Source: Gudongella sp. (lineage in GTDB: Bacteria > Bacillota > Clostridia > Tissierellales > Tissierellaceae). From it: DNA of 39,211 bases. The position numbers and the translations under genes are program-made. Where the stretch lies: NCBI GenBank assembly GCA_024649995.1, contig JANKMX010000016.1:1-39211 (forward strand), read 5' to 3'. Positions 1-9,784 of the stretch are shown here, in pieces (position 1 is the first letter of the stretch; every line of letters begins with the position of its first letter). Below the pieces are notes generated by a model. The model saw only the letters and a list, made by a program, of their open reading frames with translations, had not been told where the DNA came from and searched no databases.

Positions 1-91
1 CCCCAACTCGCTATTTCAAACTACCAATAGTAATTCTCCAACTCATCGACTTAAAGTATTAATATATTGTTGCTAATTATATCAAACTGAC

Positions 92-122
92 CTCTAATGT
101 CAAGCTAAAATTGACATTAGAG
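92..122. repeat. Perfect 12-bp inverted repeat
   Basis: CTCTAATGTCAA at 92-103 is the exact reverse complement of 111-122, with a 7-base loop. No T-run follows on either strand, so it is not a standard intrinsic terminator. It lies downstream of the subtilase gene. The stretch 1-224 contains no gene I can support; this repeat and the hairpin at 150-189 are its only visible structure. Confidence 0.7.
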
Positions 123-149
123 TCCTAAACCTTTGTCTTTCATGGAAGT

Positions 150-189
150 AGTAAACCACAGATCAGTCGTGGCCGATCCATGGTTTACT
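150..189. repeat. Long hairpin downstream of the subtilase gene
   Basis: AGTAAACCA at 150-158 pairs perfectly with TGGTTTACT at 181-189. The pairing continues inward (including two G-T pairs) to about 15 bp around a loop of roughly 10 bases. It sits 35 bp beyond the stop of the subtilase gene and could end or stabilise that transcript, although it lacks a T-tract. Confidence 0.6.
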
Positions 190-224
190 TATACTGTCTG
201 CATTAGTTCTGGTGCCTCTATAGC

Positions 225-1961
225 CTACTTGACTGTAAAGAATGTTTGATCGACTATTGTGGTCCCTTCCCAGTTAATTGATGCATCAACATTGTAAGTC
301 CCTTTTGGTGATGTCTTAAGCAATCTGTACTTGAATACCACCTGTCCTGATGGATCTGTCATTCCAGTGTATGAGGTTATACTTCCCGAAGGTGGAGCAA
401 CAACTACATTTACTGTTTCTCCAGGCATTGGGTTGGTTGGATCCAAAACCTTAGCTGTAATATAGACCCAGGTATTCCCGGAATAATCAACTTTATCAGT
501 AGATACCTCTATAATTGGTTCAATACCTGGTTCATCCGGAATTAGTGAGAAATAAGCATCTGCTCTTATGTCCTTACTCATGGTTATGCTGGTTTCAGAA
601 TCATAGACAGCATTTCCGTCGATTACCCACCTGTCAAATTTGTAATCAGGATTAGCCGTAGCAGTAAGGGTAACCTCATCACCTGATTCGTAATCATATT
701 CGCCTTCCAGAGGATCAGTTGTACCTCCCACACTAGGACCGATGGTCAGGGTATAGGTTACGGGTGTTACTGGCCCATCATCACCCACTGCAAGGTCCGC
801 ACGCACAAGACCATTACCCTGATGTTCCGTTGGCAAGCCCAAATCTCCAGCTGTATCTGCTAGGATTCCCCTTACTTCTTCATTTGTCATAGTTGGATCC
901 GTTCCCCAAACCAAGGCGGCTGCTCCTGCCACATGAGGCGAAGCCATTGAGGTTCCGCTCCATCCATCCTCATACTTGCTGTCAGGCACTGTGCTTTTAA
1001 TGTTCATTCCCGGTGCAATCAGCTCAACATCAAGACCTGTGCTTGAAAAGTATGCACGTCCATCATTGATATCCGATGCTGCAACCGCTACTACTGAAGC
1101 ATATTTTGCAGGATAGCCTACAGTATCCCCCGTTCCTTCTGTATTTCCTGAGTTTCCGGCAGATGACACAATCAATATCCCTTCACTGTAAGCCCTGTTG
1201 CATGCATTTTCAAAGGTGGCTGAGTAGGTGCTGCTGCCAAGACTCATGTTTATGATTGATATATCACTCCGATTATAGACCCACTCAATTCCTGCCACTA
1301 TTGCTGAAACCGACCCACTGCCGTTATCCCCCAAAACCTTCACGGCATAAAGCTTTGCTTCAGGGGCAACACCAACCACTCCAATTCCGTTGTCCAGTGC
1401 CGCAATGGTACCGGCGACGTGGGTGCCGTGACCGTTTACGTCATTGTACTGGTCATCGCTCCTTAAGGTCAACCCCCTAAGGTAGAACCTCCTTCCGCCT
1501 ACAACCTCAAGGTCTTCATGGTCCATATCAACTCCTGTGTCAAGTACGGCTACGCCAATACCTGCTCCTCTGCTGGAATCCCATGTGCCAAATGAGTAGT
1601 CCTCGGCTCCGAATACCCTGTCAATTCCCCAGGGAACATCCTGTGCCAGGGCATGAACCTCAGAATCTGGCTCAATGTAGCTGACCCTGGGATTCCTGGC
1701 AAGTGCCGATGCCTGCTGAGGTGTCATTCTCGCTGCAATTACATCCACTATGCCAAACTCGGCATAAATCTCCCCACCAAAGGCTCTAACAAGTCCCCTG
1801 TTCTGCTCCCTTGCTGACATGTCATTGAAGCCAACAAGCACCTCAACCTTGTCCACTGGTTCCGCGCTTTGAACCCGACTGGTGCCAATGGATAGGATCA
1901 TCAGGAATACAATCAGAACAACAGTGACCTTCCCATAATATCCATTAAGTAACCTTCTCAT
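225..1961 (-). CDS. Secreted subtilisin-like serine protease (S8) with C-terminal repeat domains
   Basis: A 578-residue exported peptidase. Residues 1-32 are a signal peptide (hydrophobic stretch 12-26). Residues 37-105 look like an I9-type propeptide that ends in the typical 'V.YIEPD' sequence. The catalytic triad is visible as Asp141 (VLDTGVD), His178 (NGHGTHVAG) and Ser338 (GTSMASPHVAG), with the oxyanion Asn270 (SSAGN). After about residue 400 come an InlB-B-repeat-like module (LTIGPSVGGTTDP, then 'FDRWVIDG') and a C-terminal Ig/macroglobulin-like beta domain, probably for surface or substrate binding. The reading frame is open 30 codons further upstream, but I chose ATG 1961 because AAAGGGGTGA lies just before it and the signal peptide begins there. 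The gene stands alone, downstream of the ATPase operon terminator. No sortase or S-layer motif is visible. Confidence 0.93.
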   Translation of the reverse strand: MRRLLNGYYGKVTVVLIVFLMILSIGTSRVQSAEPVDKVEVLVGFNDMSAREQNRGLVRAFGGEIYAEFGIVDVIAARMTPQQASALARNPRVSYIEPDSEVHALAQDVPWGIDRVFGAEDYSFGTWDSSRGAGIGVAVLDTGVDMDHEDLEVVGGRRFYLRGLTLRSDDQYNDVNGHGTHVAGTIAALDNGIGVVGVAPEAKLYAVKVLGDNGSGSVSAIVAGIEWVYNRSDISIINMSLGSSTYSATFENACNRAYSEGILIVSSAGNSGNTEGTGDTVGYPAKYASVVAVAASDINDGRAYFSSTGLDVELIAPGMNIKSTVPDSKYEDGWSGTSMASPHVAGAAALVWGTDPTMTNEEVRGILADTAGDLGLPTEHQGNGLVRADLAVGDDGPVTPVTYTLTIGPSVGGTTDPLEGEYDYESGDEVTLTATANPDYKFDRWVIDGNAVYDSETSITMSKDIRADAYFSLIPDEPGIEPIIEVSTDKVDYSGNTWVYITAKVLDPTNPMPGETVNVVVAPPSGSITSYTGMTDPSGQVVFKYRLLKTSPKGTYNVDASINWEGTTIVDQTFFTVK

Positions 1962-2041
1962 AATTTCACCCCTTTCATAACCAACTGATGAATCATCCGA
2001 TCTCTTCCTCTCGGTATATTTATACCCTGTATTTATTGCAT

Positions 2042-2082
2042 AAAGAAACACCCCTTAATTAATTTACCTTGGTAAAGGGGTG
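2042..2082 (-). terminator. Intrinsic terminator of the ATPase operon
   Basis: On the minus strand CACCCCTT (2082-2075) pairs with AAGGGGTG (2056-2049) around a partly self-complementary loop, and TTTCTTT (2048-2042) follows. It lies 34 bp after the atpG stop codon (2116), as expected for the operon end. Confidence 0.75.
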
Positions 2083-2115
2083 AATTGTGCATGCTTTATT
2101 GAAGTTTTATTTCCA

Positions 2116-2988
2116 TCACCTTGTCTTCCTGATGGCCTTGTAGCCTGAAACCACGTCGTTGAGTTCCTCGGTGATTCCGTTTTGCCTTTGGGTGCTGTAT
2201 GAAAAGTTCAGCTGCTCAAGCTTTTCATCGATGTTCTTTTCCGCTGATGTCATTGACTCTATTCTGCTTATGTTCTCAGAAACAAGGGAATAGCAAAAGC
2301 TCCTGAAAAGGGTGACAAAGAAGTACTGTCTAATGATATCCGAAACCAGCTGGTCCCTATCCATTGTAAATGTGGGGAGACTTCTGGATTCCCACTCCAT
2401 TTCCCTGCCTGCAAATTTTCTGATGTCAACCGGGAAAAGCACAGTGCTTTGTTCGGTATAGCTGGAATGACCCTCAGGCTTGCAATAGTGGAGGATTATG
2501 CTGCTGATATCTTCCCTGTTTCTCAGATCCTCAATTTCCATAAGCAGCTTCTGTACAATGGATGTTATGCCGTCATTGGTCTGAGGCACAGGCAGGAGGC
2601 TGTGGATACTGTATTCTGGCTCAAGCCGTTTGAAAATCTGCTGGCCCACAGCAATGATCATATTGGTGCTGTTTGATTCCACCCTGGCTGTGGTGTAGTC
2701 TGTAATATTTTCATTGAAGCGTCCAGCCAGTCCATGGTCAGATCCAAACACTATATGCAGGGTTGATCCCTCCTCAGTTCTTATGTTGTCCATAAGCCCC
2801 TCCTCCTCTTGGGAAAATACTATATGGATGGCCATGTCAAGGACTTCACGGTAATTACCAGAGGCTTCTGCCGCATTCTGGAACTGGTGAATATTCATGG
2901 ATGCATGGGCCTTCATTGTCTTTACAATGGATTTAAGACTTTCCGCTGAGTCAATGCTCCTCCGAAGATTCTGCAGAGTTTGCATCAC
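2116..2988 (-). CDS. atpG: N-type F-ATPase gamma subunit
   Basis: Central rotor stalk of the ATPase; it turns inside the alpha3beta3 head and links it to the c-ring. The protein is 290 residues. The N-terminal helix (LRRSIDSAESLKSIVKTMKA) matches the family's first coiled-coil helix, and the C-terminal helix (ISRIESMTSAEKNIDEKL) matches the conserved second one. Overall identity to ordinary gamma subunits looks low, so the operon position adds much to the call. It is the last gene of the operon and overlaps the end of atpA by 38 bp. The start is either GTG 2988 (AGGAGGAG seven bases upstream) or ATG 2985; I took the first. Confidence 0.9.
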   Translation of the reverse strand: MMQTLQNLRRSIDSAESLKSIVKTMKAHASMNIHQFQNAAEASGNYREVLDMAIHIVFSQEEEGLMDNIRTEEGSTLHIVFGSDHGLAGRFNENITDYTTARVESNSTNMIIAVGQQIFKRLEPEYSIHSLLPVPQTNDGITSIVQKLLMEIEDLRNREDISSIILHYCKPEGHSSYTEQSTVLFPVDIRKFAGREMEWESRSLPTFTMDRDQLVSDIIRQYFFVTLFRSFCYSLVSENISRIESMTSAEKNIDEKLEQLNFSYSTQRQNGITEELNDVVSGYKAIRKTR

Positions 2989-4495
2989 CGATCAACTCCT
3001 CCTCCAAAAGCCGGGAAACCTTCCCCTTGAATTCCGACTTTATTTCCTCGCTTATCTTGTCCGTTGATTTGATATGGTCCCTGAATTCCTCAAATTCCCC
3101 AACCACATCCCTGACAAGCGTTTCCGCATCCCTTATCCTTCCAAGTGGAACCTGGTCAAAGAGTCCCTCTGTCAGGGCAAGGAAAATCCCAATCTGTTCA
3201 ACCACATCCACCGGTGAGAATTGGGGCTGGTTGAACACCTCTCTGATCCTTTCACCTCTTGCCAGTATCTTCTTGGTCTCATCATCGAGCTTTGTCCCGA
3301 AGCTTGCAAAAATCTCAAGCTCCTCGAACTGTGAGAATGAGAGCTTAAGGTCGTTGGTTATGTTCCTGTATACCGGCAGCTGGGTCTTCCCACCTACTCT
3401 GGACAGTGAATCCCCAATATTGAGTGCAGGGATGTTCCCCTTGTTGAATATTTTTGACGATACGAAAATCTGTCCATCCGTGATCGAAATTAGGTTGGTG
3501 GGAATATATGCGGAGATGTTCTCCGCCTGGGTCTCTATGATGGGCAAGGCCGTAAGGCTTCCATCTCCAAGGTCCTTGGTCAGATGGGTTGCGCGTTCAA
3601 GAAGCCTTGAGTGGATATAGAATATATCCCCAGGATAGGCCTCCCTTCCTGGTGGCCGCTCCAATAGAAGCGAAAGCTCCCTGTAGGCTCTTGCGTGCTT
3701 TGTAAGGTCGTCATAGACAATCAGTACATCCTCACCCTTTTCCATAAAGTACTCCCCCATGGCAGTTGCAGCATAGGGCGCAATATATGCAAGGCCCGGT
3801 GGATCATCGGCCTGGGCTGATATGACAATGGTATGGCCCATGGCCTGGTTCTCCCTTAGGGACTCCATAAGCTTTGAGATGGTCGATGCCTGCTGTCCGA
3901 TTGCACAATAAATGCAGATGACATCCTTGTCCCTCTGATTGATTATTGTGTCAATGGCTATTGCCGTCTTACCGGTCTGCCTGTCTCCCACAATAAGCTC
4001 CCTTTGACCCTTTCCGATGGGCACAATTGAGTCGACTACCTTCAGTCCCGTCTGCAGGGGATTGTTGACCGGATCCCTGTCCAATATGGAGGGAGCCTCC
4101 CTTTCAATCGGCAGCCTTTGGGATGCAGATATTGGTCCACCATCATCCAAAGCCTCTCCCAGGGGGTTTACAGCCCTTCCAATAAACTCATCCCCCACGG
4201 GGATTTCCGCAACATTGTAGGTCCTCTTGACGGTATCTCCTGATCTTATGTGGTTGTAATCTCCCAGCAGTATGACTCCCAGGCTGTCGGCATCCAGGTT
4301 GAAGGCCATACCCTTTGTCCCCCCGGGAAATTGTATAAGCTCCTGGTACTTGACCTTTCTAAGTCCCTTGACAATGGCAATTCCCCGATCCAAGGAGACA
4401 ACTTCACCCATCTCCTCAACCTCATACTTGTCCAGGCTTTCATCCAAAGCAATATCAACAAATTCACCGAATTTGGATAATTGTTCTCTAATCAT
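2951..4495 (-). CDS. atpA: N-type F-ATPase alpha subunit
   Basis: Non-catalytic nucleotide-binding subunit of the F1 head, 514 residues, full length for the family. Walker A is GDRQTGKT at 170-177. The family signatures 'PVGDEFIGRAVNPLGEALD', 'IGKGQRELIVGDRQTGKT' and 'PGREAYPGDIFYIHSRLLER' are all present. ATG 4495 is preceded by AAAGGGG eight bases upstream. It lies 17 bp after atpF and overlaps atpG. In N-type operons alpha comes next to last, which is the case here. Confidence 0.97.
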   Translation of the reverse strand: MIREQLSKFGEFVDIALDESLDKYEVEEMGEVVSLDRGIAIVKGLRKVKYQELIQFPGGTKGMAFNLDADSLGVILLGDYNHIRSGDTVKRTYNVAEIPVGDEFIGRAVNPLGEALDDGGPISASQRLPIEREAPSILDRDPVNNPLQTGLKVVDSIVPIGKGQRELIVGDRQTGKTAIAIDTIINQRDKDVICIYCAIGQQASTISKLMESLRENQAMGHTIVISAQADDPPGLAYIAPYAATAMGEYFMEKGEDVLIVYDDLTKHARAYRELSLLLERPPGREAYPGDIFYIHSRLLERATHLTKDLGDGSLTALPIIETQAENISAYIPTNLISITDGQIFVSSKIFNKGNIPALNIGDSLSRVGGKTQLPVYRNITNDLKLSFSQFEELEIFASFGTKLDDETKKILARGERIREVFNQPQFSPVDVVEQIGIFLALTEGLFDQVPLGRIRDAETLVRDVVGEFEEFRDHIKSTDKISEEIKSEFKGKVSRLLEEELIGDANSAESSEEH

Positions 4496-4512
4496 TGTGA
4501 GTTGCCCCTTTA

Positions 4513-5265
4513 CTAATTCTTGGCCTCAATGGTCTTCAGTATGTTTATCTCCGTCTGGTCAAGATACTTTTTCAGACTGCTGTTCAATACATAGGATTCA
4601 AGCCTCAATTCATATCCCATGACCAAGTCCTCATCCACTGAGTATCTGAGGTCCTTGAAATTCCTGAACTTTTCCCTTAAGGCCGACTCCAGTGTTTTTT
4701 TCTTTTCGTCGGAAATCTCCCCAGCACTTGTAAATTCAAAGCTTTCCTCCTCAAAGGAAATCTCAAAGCCTGTGGCTGCCTGGTCCAGCCTGTGGATCTT
4801 GTTCAGGAAGGACTCAAAATACTCCTCCTCAAGGTCCTCATCAGTTATATATGACAGGATGTGCCTGGCAATCTTTACGGAGTTCTGTCCCAGGGCAGTC
4901 TGTATTTCCCTGGAAAGCCTCTTCCTGTCATCCTCAATTTCCCTCAGAAACTCTTCCCTTCTCCTATCAGCCTCATTCTTGTACTGCTCCAGAAGGTCAT
5001 CCTTCATATCCTCTGCCTTTTTTCTGGCTTCCCTGATTGTTGCCTCCTCCTCAGACTCCAGCCGGGCAAGCTTCGTCTGGTATTCATCCATCAGGCTTTT
5101 GGCATCTGCCATCTTCTCCTCTGATTCCTCAATAAGCTTGTCTATCTTCTCCTGTCTGTTCTCCATTACCTGGTTGACTGGCTTGTAGAAAATCTTCCTC
5201 AGTATCAGCAGGAGAATGAAGAAGTTGAACACCTGGGCTAAAATTTCAAACCATTCTATTTGCAT
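4513..5265 (-). CDS. atpF: N-type F-ATPase b subunit with delta-like C-terminal domain
   Basis: Peripheral stalk subunit of 250 residues, about 90 longer than an ordinary bacterial b subunit. Residues 8-25 form the single membrane anchor (ILAQVFNFFILLLILRKIFY). A long charged coiled coil follows to about residue 140. The last roughly 60 residues (from 'LESALREKFRNFKDLRYSVD' to 'LRLESYVLNSSLKKYLDQ') resemble the C-terminal domain of delta/OSCP, where a '...GG..R.GD.V.D.S....L..' pattern is typical. There is no separate delta gene in the operon, so this part probably takes over attachment to the F1 crown. Start ATG 5265 was chosen over the longer frame because GGGGTGA lies four bases upstream. 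Confidence 0.92.
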   Translation of the reverse strand: MQIEWFEILAQVFNFFILLLILRKIFYKPVNQVMENRQEKIDKLIEESEEKMADAKSLMDEYQTKLARLESEEEATIREARKKAEDMKDDLLEQYKNEADRRREEFLREIEDDRKRLSREIQTALGQNSVKIARHILSYITDEDLEEEYFESFLNKIHRLDQAATGFEISFEEESFEFTSAGEISDEKKKTLESALREKFRNFKDLRYSVDEDLVMGYELRLESYVLNSSLKKYLDQTEINILKTIEAKN

Positions 5266-5269
5266 GACA

Positions 5270-5536
5270 TCACCCCATAATCGCATTCCAGAACGGATTG
5301 GCGAAAAGAAGAATCATGGATATTACAAAGCAGTAAATAGCCGTGGACTCTATCATTGCCAGTCCTACAAAAAGCGTCCTGGAGATTGTATTGGCTTCAT
5401 CAGGCTGCTGGGCAATGGACCTCAACGCCTGTGCAACCGCATTTCCTTCTCCGATGGCCGGTGCAATTGAACCAATTGCTATTGTCAGTCCCGCCATCAC
5501 AATGGAAGTCATTCCTATAACCGTTATTGAATCCAT
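5270..5536 (-). CDS. atpE: N-type F-ATPase c subunit with two membrane carboxylates
   Basis: Rotor-ring proteolipid of 88 residues with two transmembrane helices around a polar loop (RSIAQQPDEAN, 39-49). Helix 1 carries Pro26 and Glu30 in SIAPAIGEG; helix 2 carries Glu63-Ser64-Thr65 (MIESTAIY). The position of Glu30 is Gln in the Na+ ATPase of Ilyobacter tartaricus, so this ring has two carboxylates per subunit, as described for N-type ATPases. Whether Na+ or H+ is carried cannot be read with certainty: the Glu-Ser-Thr site fits Na+ ligands, but a double-carboxylate N-type ring from Burkholderia pseudomallei has been reported to use protons. It lies 4 bp before atpF. Confidence 0.95.
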   Translation of the reverse strand: MDSITVIGMTSIVMAGLTIAIGSIAPAIGEGNAVAQALRSIAQQPDEANTISRTLFVGLAMIESTAIYCFVISMILLFANPFWNAIMG

Positions 5537-5539
5537 AAC

Positions 5540-6214
5540 TCATCCTCCTTGATTTTCACTTGTTGCTGAAGCTATATAGACTGTTGCCAGTATGGCAAAG
5601 ATGTAGGCCTGGATAGCCCCAGTAAGAATTCCGAACAGCTGTATTACAACCGGAAAGAAGAAGGGTACCACACCCAACAGAATAATGACTATTACACTTG
5701 TACTCATGACATTTCCATACAGCCTTACCGCCAGTGATACGATTCTTGAAAACTCGCTGATGATGTTGAAGGGCAGCATCACAACAGACGGCTTGGCATA
5801 CTCCTTAAGGTAGTTCTTTATCCCAAGGCTCTGTATCCCGTAGAAGGGAACTGCAAAGAACACATAGAGGGATAGGGCTATTGTGGTGTTCAAGGAGCCT
5901 GTTGGGGCATGGAAGCCCGGTATGATTGACAAAATCGTAGCCGTCAGGATAAATATGAAAAGAGTGCTTATAAATGGCAGGTACTTGCCAGGATCCTGCT
6001 GGCTTACGCTTTTGATCTGATTTTTCATTGTTATCAGGGTCGCCTCAAGTATGGACTGGCTCTTGGACATGTCGTTCTCATCTGTCAGATTCCTGGTCAG
6101 GAGCAATCCAGCCACGGTAAGCAGCAGCATTGTCACCCAGGTAAAGACCAAGGTCGCAGTTATCCTCACAACTCCCCACTGGAAATATACTATGCTACTG
6201 GGATCAATGGACAT
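5540..6214 (-). CDS. atpB: N-type F-ATPase a subunit
   Basis: Membrane stator that forms the ion half-channels next to the c-ring. It has 224 residues and five to six hydrophobic helices. The essential stator arginine is Arg164 in IVSLAVRLYGNVMS, and the helix after it ends in 'AIQAYIFAILATVYI', matching the conserved Gln-containing helix of the family. ATG 6214 is preceded by GGGATGGA. It is followed by atpE after 3 bp. Confidence 0.95.
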   Translation of the reverse strand: MSIDPSSIVYFQWGVVRITATLVFTWVTMLLLTVAGLLLTRNLTDENDMSKSQSILEATLITMKNQIKSVSQQDPGKYLPFISTLFIFILTATILSIIPGFHAPTGSLNTTIALSLYVFFAVPFYGIQSLGIKNYLKEYAKPSVVMLPFNIISEFSRIVSLAVRLYGNVMSTSVIVIILLGVVPFFFPVVIQLFGILTGAIQAYIFAILATVYIASATSENQGG

Positions 6215-6241
6215 TTTTCCATCCCGTTCCTTTCATATACG

Positions 6242-6499
6242 CTAACTTTCCTTCCTTTTCACCCACCAGGTCAGATAGGTCCTTGCCAAGAGTATCCCCA
6301 ACAAGGCAAGGGGAATATTGTAGAAGCTATCTCCCCTGATAAGATATAATCCCACCAACAGAATAAGCATCCTGATAATCAGGCTTGCCAGCATAAAGGC
6401 TGCCGGATGCTTCATATCTGCCATGCGGTTGACGCTGAAATAGAGTCCTCCAAAGAATATGAATCCCAGAAAAATACCTGTTATAAAAGCAATTACCAT
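6242..6499 (-). CDS. atpR: N-ATPase subunit AtpR
   Basis: Small integral membrane protein of 85 residues with three hydrophobic helices. AtpR is found only in N-type ATPase operons and is thought to help assemble or gate the c-ring. Arg within a membrane helix (LIIRMLILLVGLYLIRGD) fits proposals that AtpR arginines pair with the extra c-subunit glutamate. The open frame reaches further upstream, but ATG 6499 has AAAGGAAG in front and starts exactly at the hydrophobic part (MVIAFITGIFLGF). It begins 4 bp after atpQ. Recognition rests on position, length and topology. Confidence 0.85.
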   Translation of the reverse strand: MVIAFITGIFLGFIFFGGLYFSVNRMADMKHPAAFMLASLIIRMLILLVGLYLIRGDSFYNIPLALLGILLARTYLTWWVKRKES

Positions 6500-6503
6500 A
6501 GCT

Positions 6504-6811
6504 TCACTTCCTTTTACTGTTGGTTTTTTCACTGATCCAGCGCCATGCGTTAAGACAGCCCACAATCAGTCCTGCAAACATAAGGGTAAGTGTCCAGGAG
6601 AACCTCACCTGGAATCTACCATCAAGATACAATCCCAATGCCACTCCCAGAAGAGTTGGTACGGTTATTGACCACCCAATTATTCCGAAAACGCCCATAC
6701 CGAACATAATCTCTTTTCCTTCCCGTTTAGACCTTAGCCTGTGCTTTACATCATCAGAGATCTTTTTTGTAAGCTCCTCCTCAGGTGTAGGTTTCTTTTT
6801 ATCCAAAGCTA

Positions 6812-6815
<4 letters not shown>
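6504..6815 (-). CDS. atpQ: N-ATPase subunit AtpQ (AtpI-like membrane protein)
   Basis: A 103-residue protein with a charged N-terminal 36 residues and two membrane helices (MFGMGVFGIIGWSITVPTLL and WTLTLMFAGLIVGCLNAW). The 'G..lG..lD.rf......T' spacing between them is that of the AtpI/AtpQ group, small proteins implicated in c-ring assembly or Mg2+/Ca2+ handling. The frame opens with GTG 6815, overlapping the atpC stop (GTGA). TTG 6806 has better spacing from GGAGTGA and may be the true start. Confidence 0.85.
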
Positions 6816-8588
<1,773 letters not shown>

Positions 8589-8607
8589 CTACCCCATGGC
8601 CTGGACT

Positions 8608-9720
8608 CTAATCCATTTCGAATGGAAAGCTGAAGTCAAGCCCCAAAGTGTCCCTAACCTCTAAAAGGTCCTTCTGCACACCTTCATTTACAGGTACTCC
8701 CTTGTCATCCCTATCCAGCCTGATCAGGTATTCCTTCTCACCTGCAGTGTATATCCTCTCCTCACCAGGGGCTACCTTTGAGCTCCTAAGCTCTCTTATG
8801 ATGTTTCCTGCTGTTCTCCTGAAGGATTCCGCACCCATAAAGGCCTCAGTATCTATGGCAATAAAGAAGTGACCAAGGGGATAGGGTATCTTCTGTCCAT
8901 CCTCCCCTATTCCTGAAAGCATCCTCAGGTAGCTTCCAGCCTGAAGGGCAGCCGACAATATCTCCACAACGGTGGCATAGCCATAACCCTTGTGACCGCC
9001 CATCTCCTCTCCAATCCCCCCAAGGGGTGCAAAGGCTGCCTCTCCTGTAAGTAGGTCCTTGAGGATTTTTTCGCTGTCAGTCATGGCACTTCCATCGCTG
9101 CCAACGACCATACCTGCAGGTGTGTCCTTTCCAAGACGGGCATAGTACTCAATTTTCCCCCTTTGGGTTATGCTGGTTGCACAGTCAAGGACAAAGGGAA
9201 AATTCTCATCGGTGGGCATTCCAAAGGTAAGGGGATTTGTCCCAAGCATATTCTCCACCCCAAAGGTTGGAGCAATGGAGGGCCTTGCATTGGTTCCGGT
9301 GATCCCTATCATGTCCTCCTCTGTTGCCATGGTCACATAGTAGCCTGCGATTCCGTAGTGGGTGGAATTCCTTACAGCCACCATTCCCATGCCATACTTC
9401 TTGGCCTTTTCAATTGCCAGCTTCATTGACCTGTAGGAAACCACCATACCCATGCCGTTGTGACCGTCAACCACGGCAGTTGTTGGGGTCTCCCTCACTA
9501 TCTCCATTTCAGTTGCCGGGTTCAGGATCCCCTCCTCTATCCTGTCCATGTATATGGGCTTGAAGCGGTTGACACCGTGGCTTTCAATCCCCCGTCTGTC
9601 ACTTTCCATAAGGATTTCTGCACATATTCTGGCATCCTCCTCTGGAACCCCGACCTTCTTAAAGGCTGCAATCATAAAATCTCCAATTAGCTTCCACGGT
9701 AGATATACTTTTTCATCCAT
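8608..9720 (-). CDS. Malate/L-lactate/ureidoglycolate dehydrogenase family (Ldh_2) oxidoreductase
   Basis: NAD(P)-dependent dehydrogenase of 370 residues, the usual family size. Conserved elements: 'DRRGIESHGVNR' near 47, 'NSTHYGIAGYY' near 120 with the likely catalytic His, 'GTNARPSIAPTFG' near 141 and 'GGHKGYG' near 235. The substrate within the family (malate, L-lactate, sulfolactate, ureidoglycolate) cannot be told from sequence alone. ATG 9720 is preceded by GGAGGGA seven bases upstream. It lies 52 bp before atpD on the same strand and could be cotranscribed with the ATPase operon. Confidence 0.9.
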   Translation of the reverse strand: MDEKVYLPWKLIGDFMIAAFKKVGVPEEDARICAEILMESDRRGIESHGVNRFKPIYMDRIEEGILNPATEMEIVRETPTTAVVDGHNGMGMVVSYRSMKLAIEKAKKYGMGMVAVRNSTHYGIAGYYVTMATEEDMIGITGTNARPSIAPTFGVENMLGTNPLTFGMPTDENFPFVLDCATSITQRGKIEYYARLGKDTPAGMVVGSDGSAMTDSEKILKDLLTGEAAFAPLGGIGEEMGGHKGYGYATVVEILSAALQAGSYLRMLSGIGEDGQKIPYPLGHFFIAIDTEAFMGAESFRRTAGNIIRELRSSKVAPGEERIYTAGEKEYLIRLDRDDKGVPVNEGVQKDLLEVRDTLGLDFSFPFEMD

Positions 9721-9784
9721 TTGGCATCCCTCCAGACCTAAGCTCCCATTTCCAGCTATCTGTCTATAATATACCCTGTTTTCA

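Noticed and set aside
3027-3620. 197-codon plus-strand frame inside atpA
   Set aside because: Antisense shadow of a strongly conserved gene, with low-complexity Ser/Leu-rich translation.
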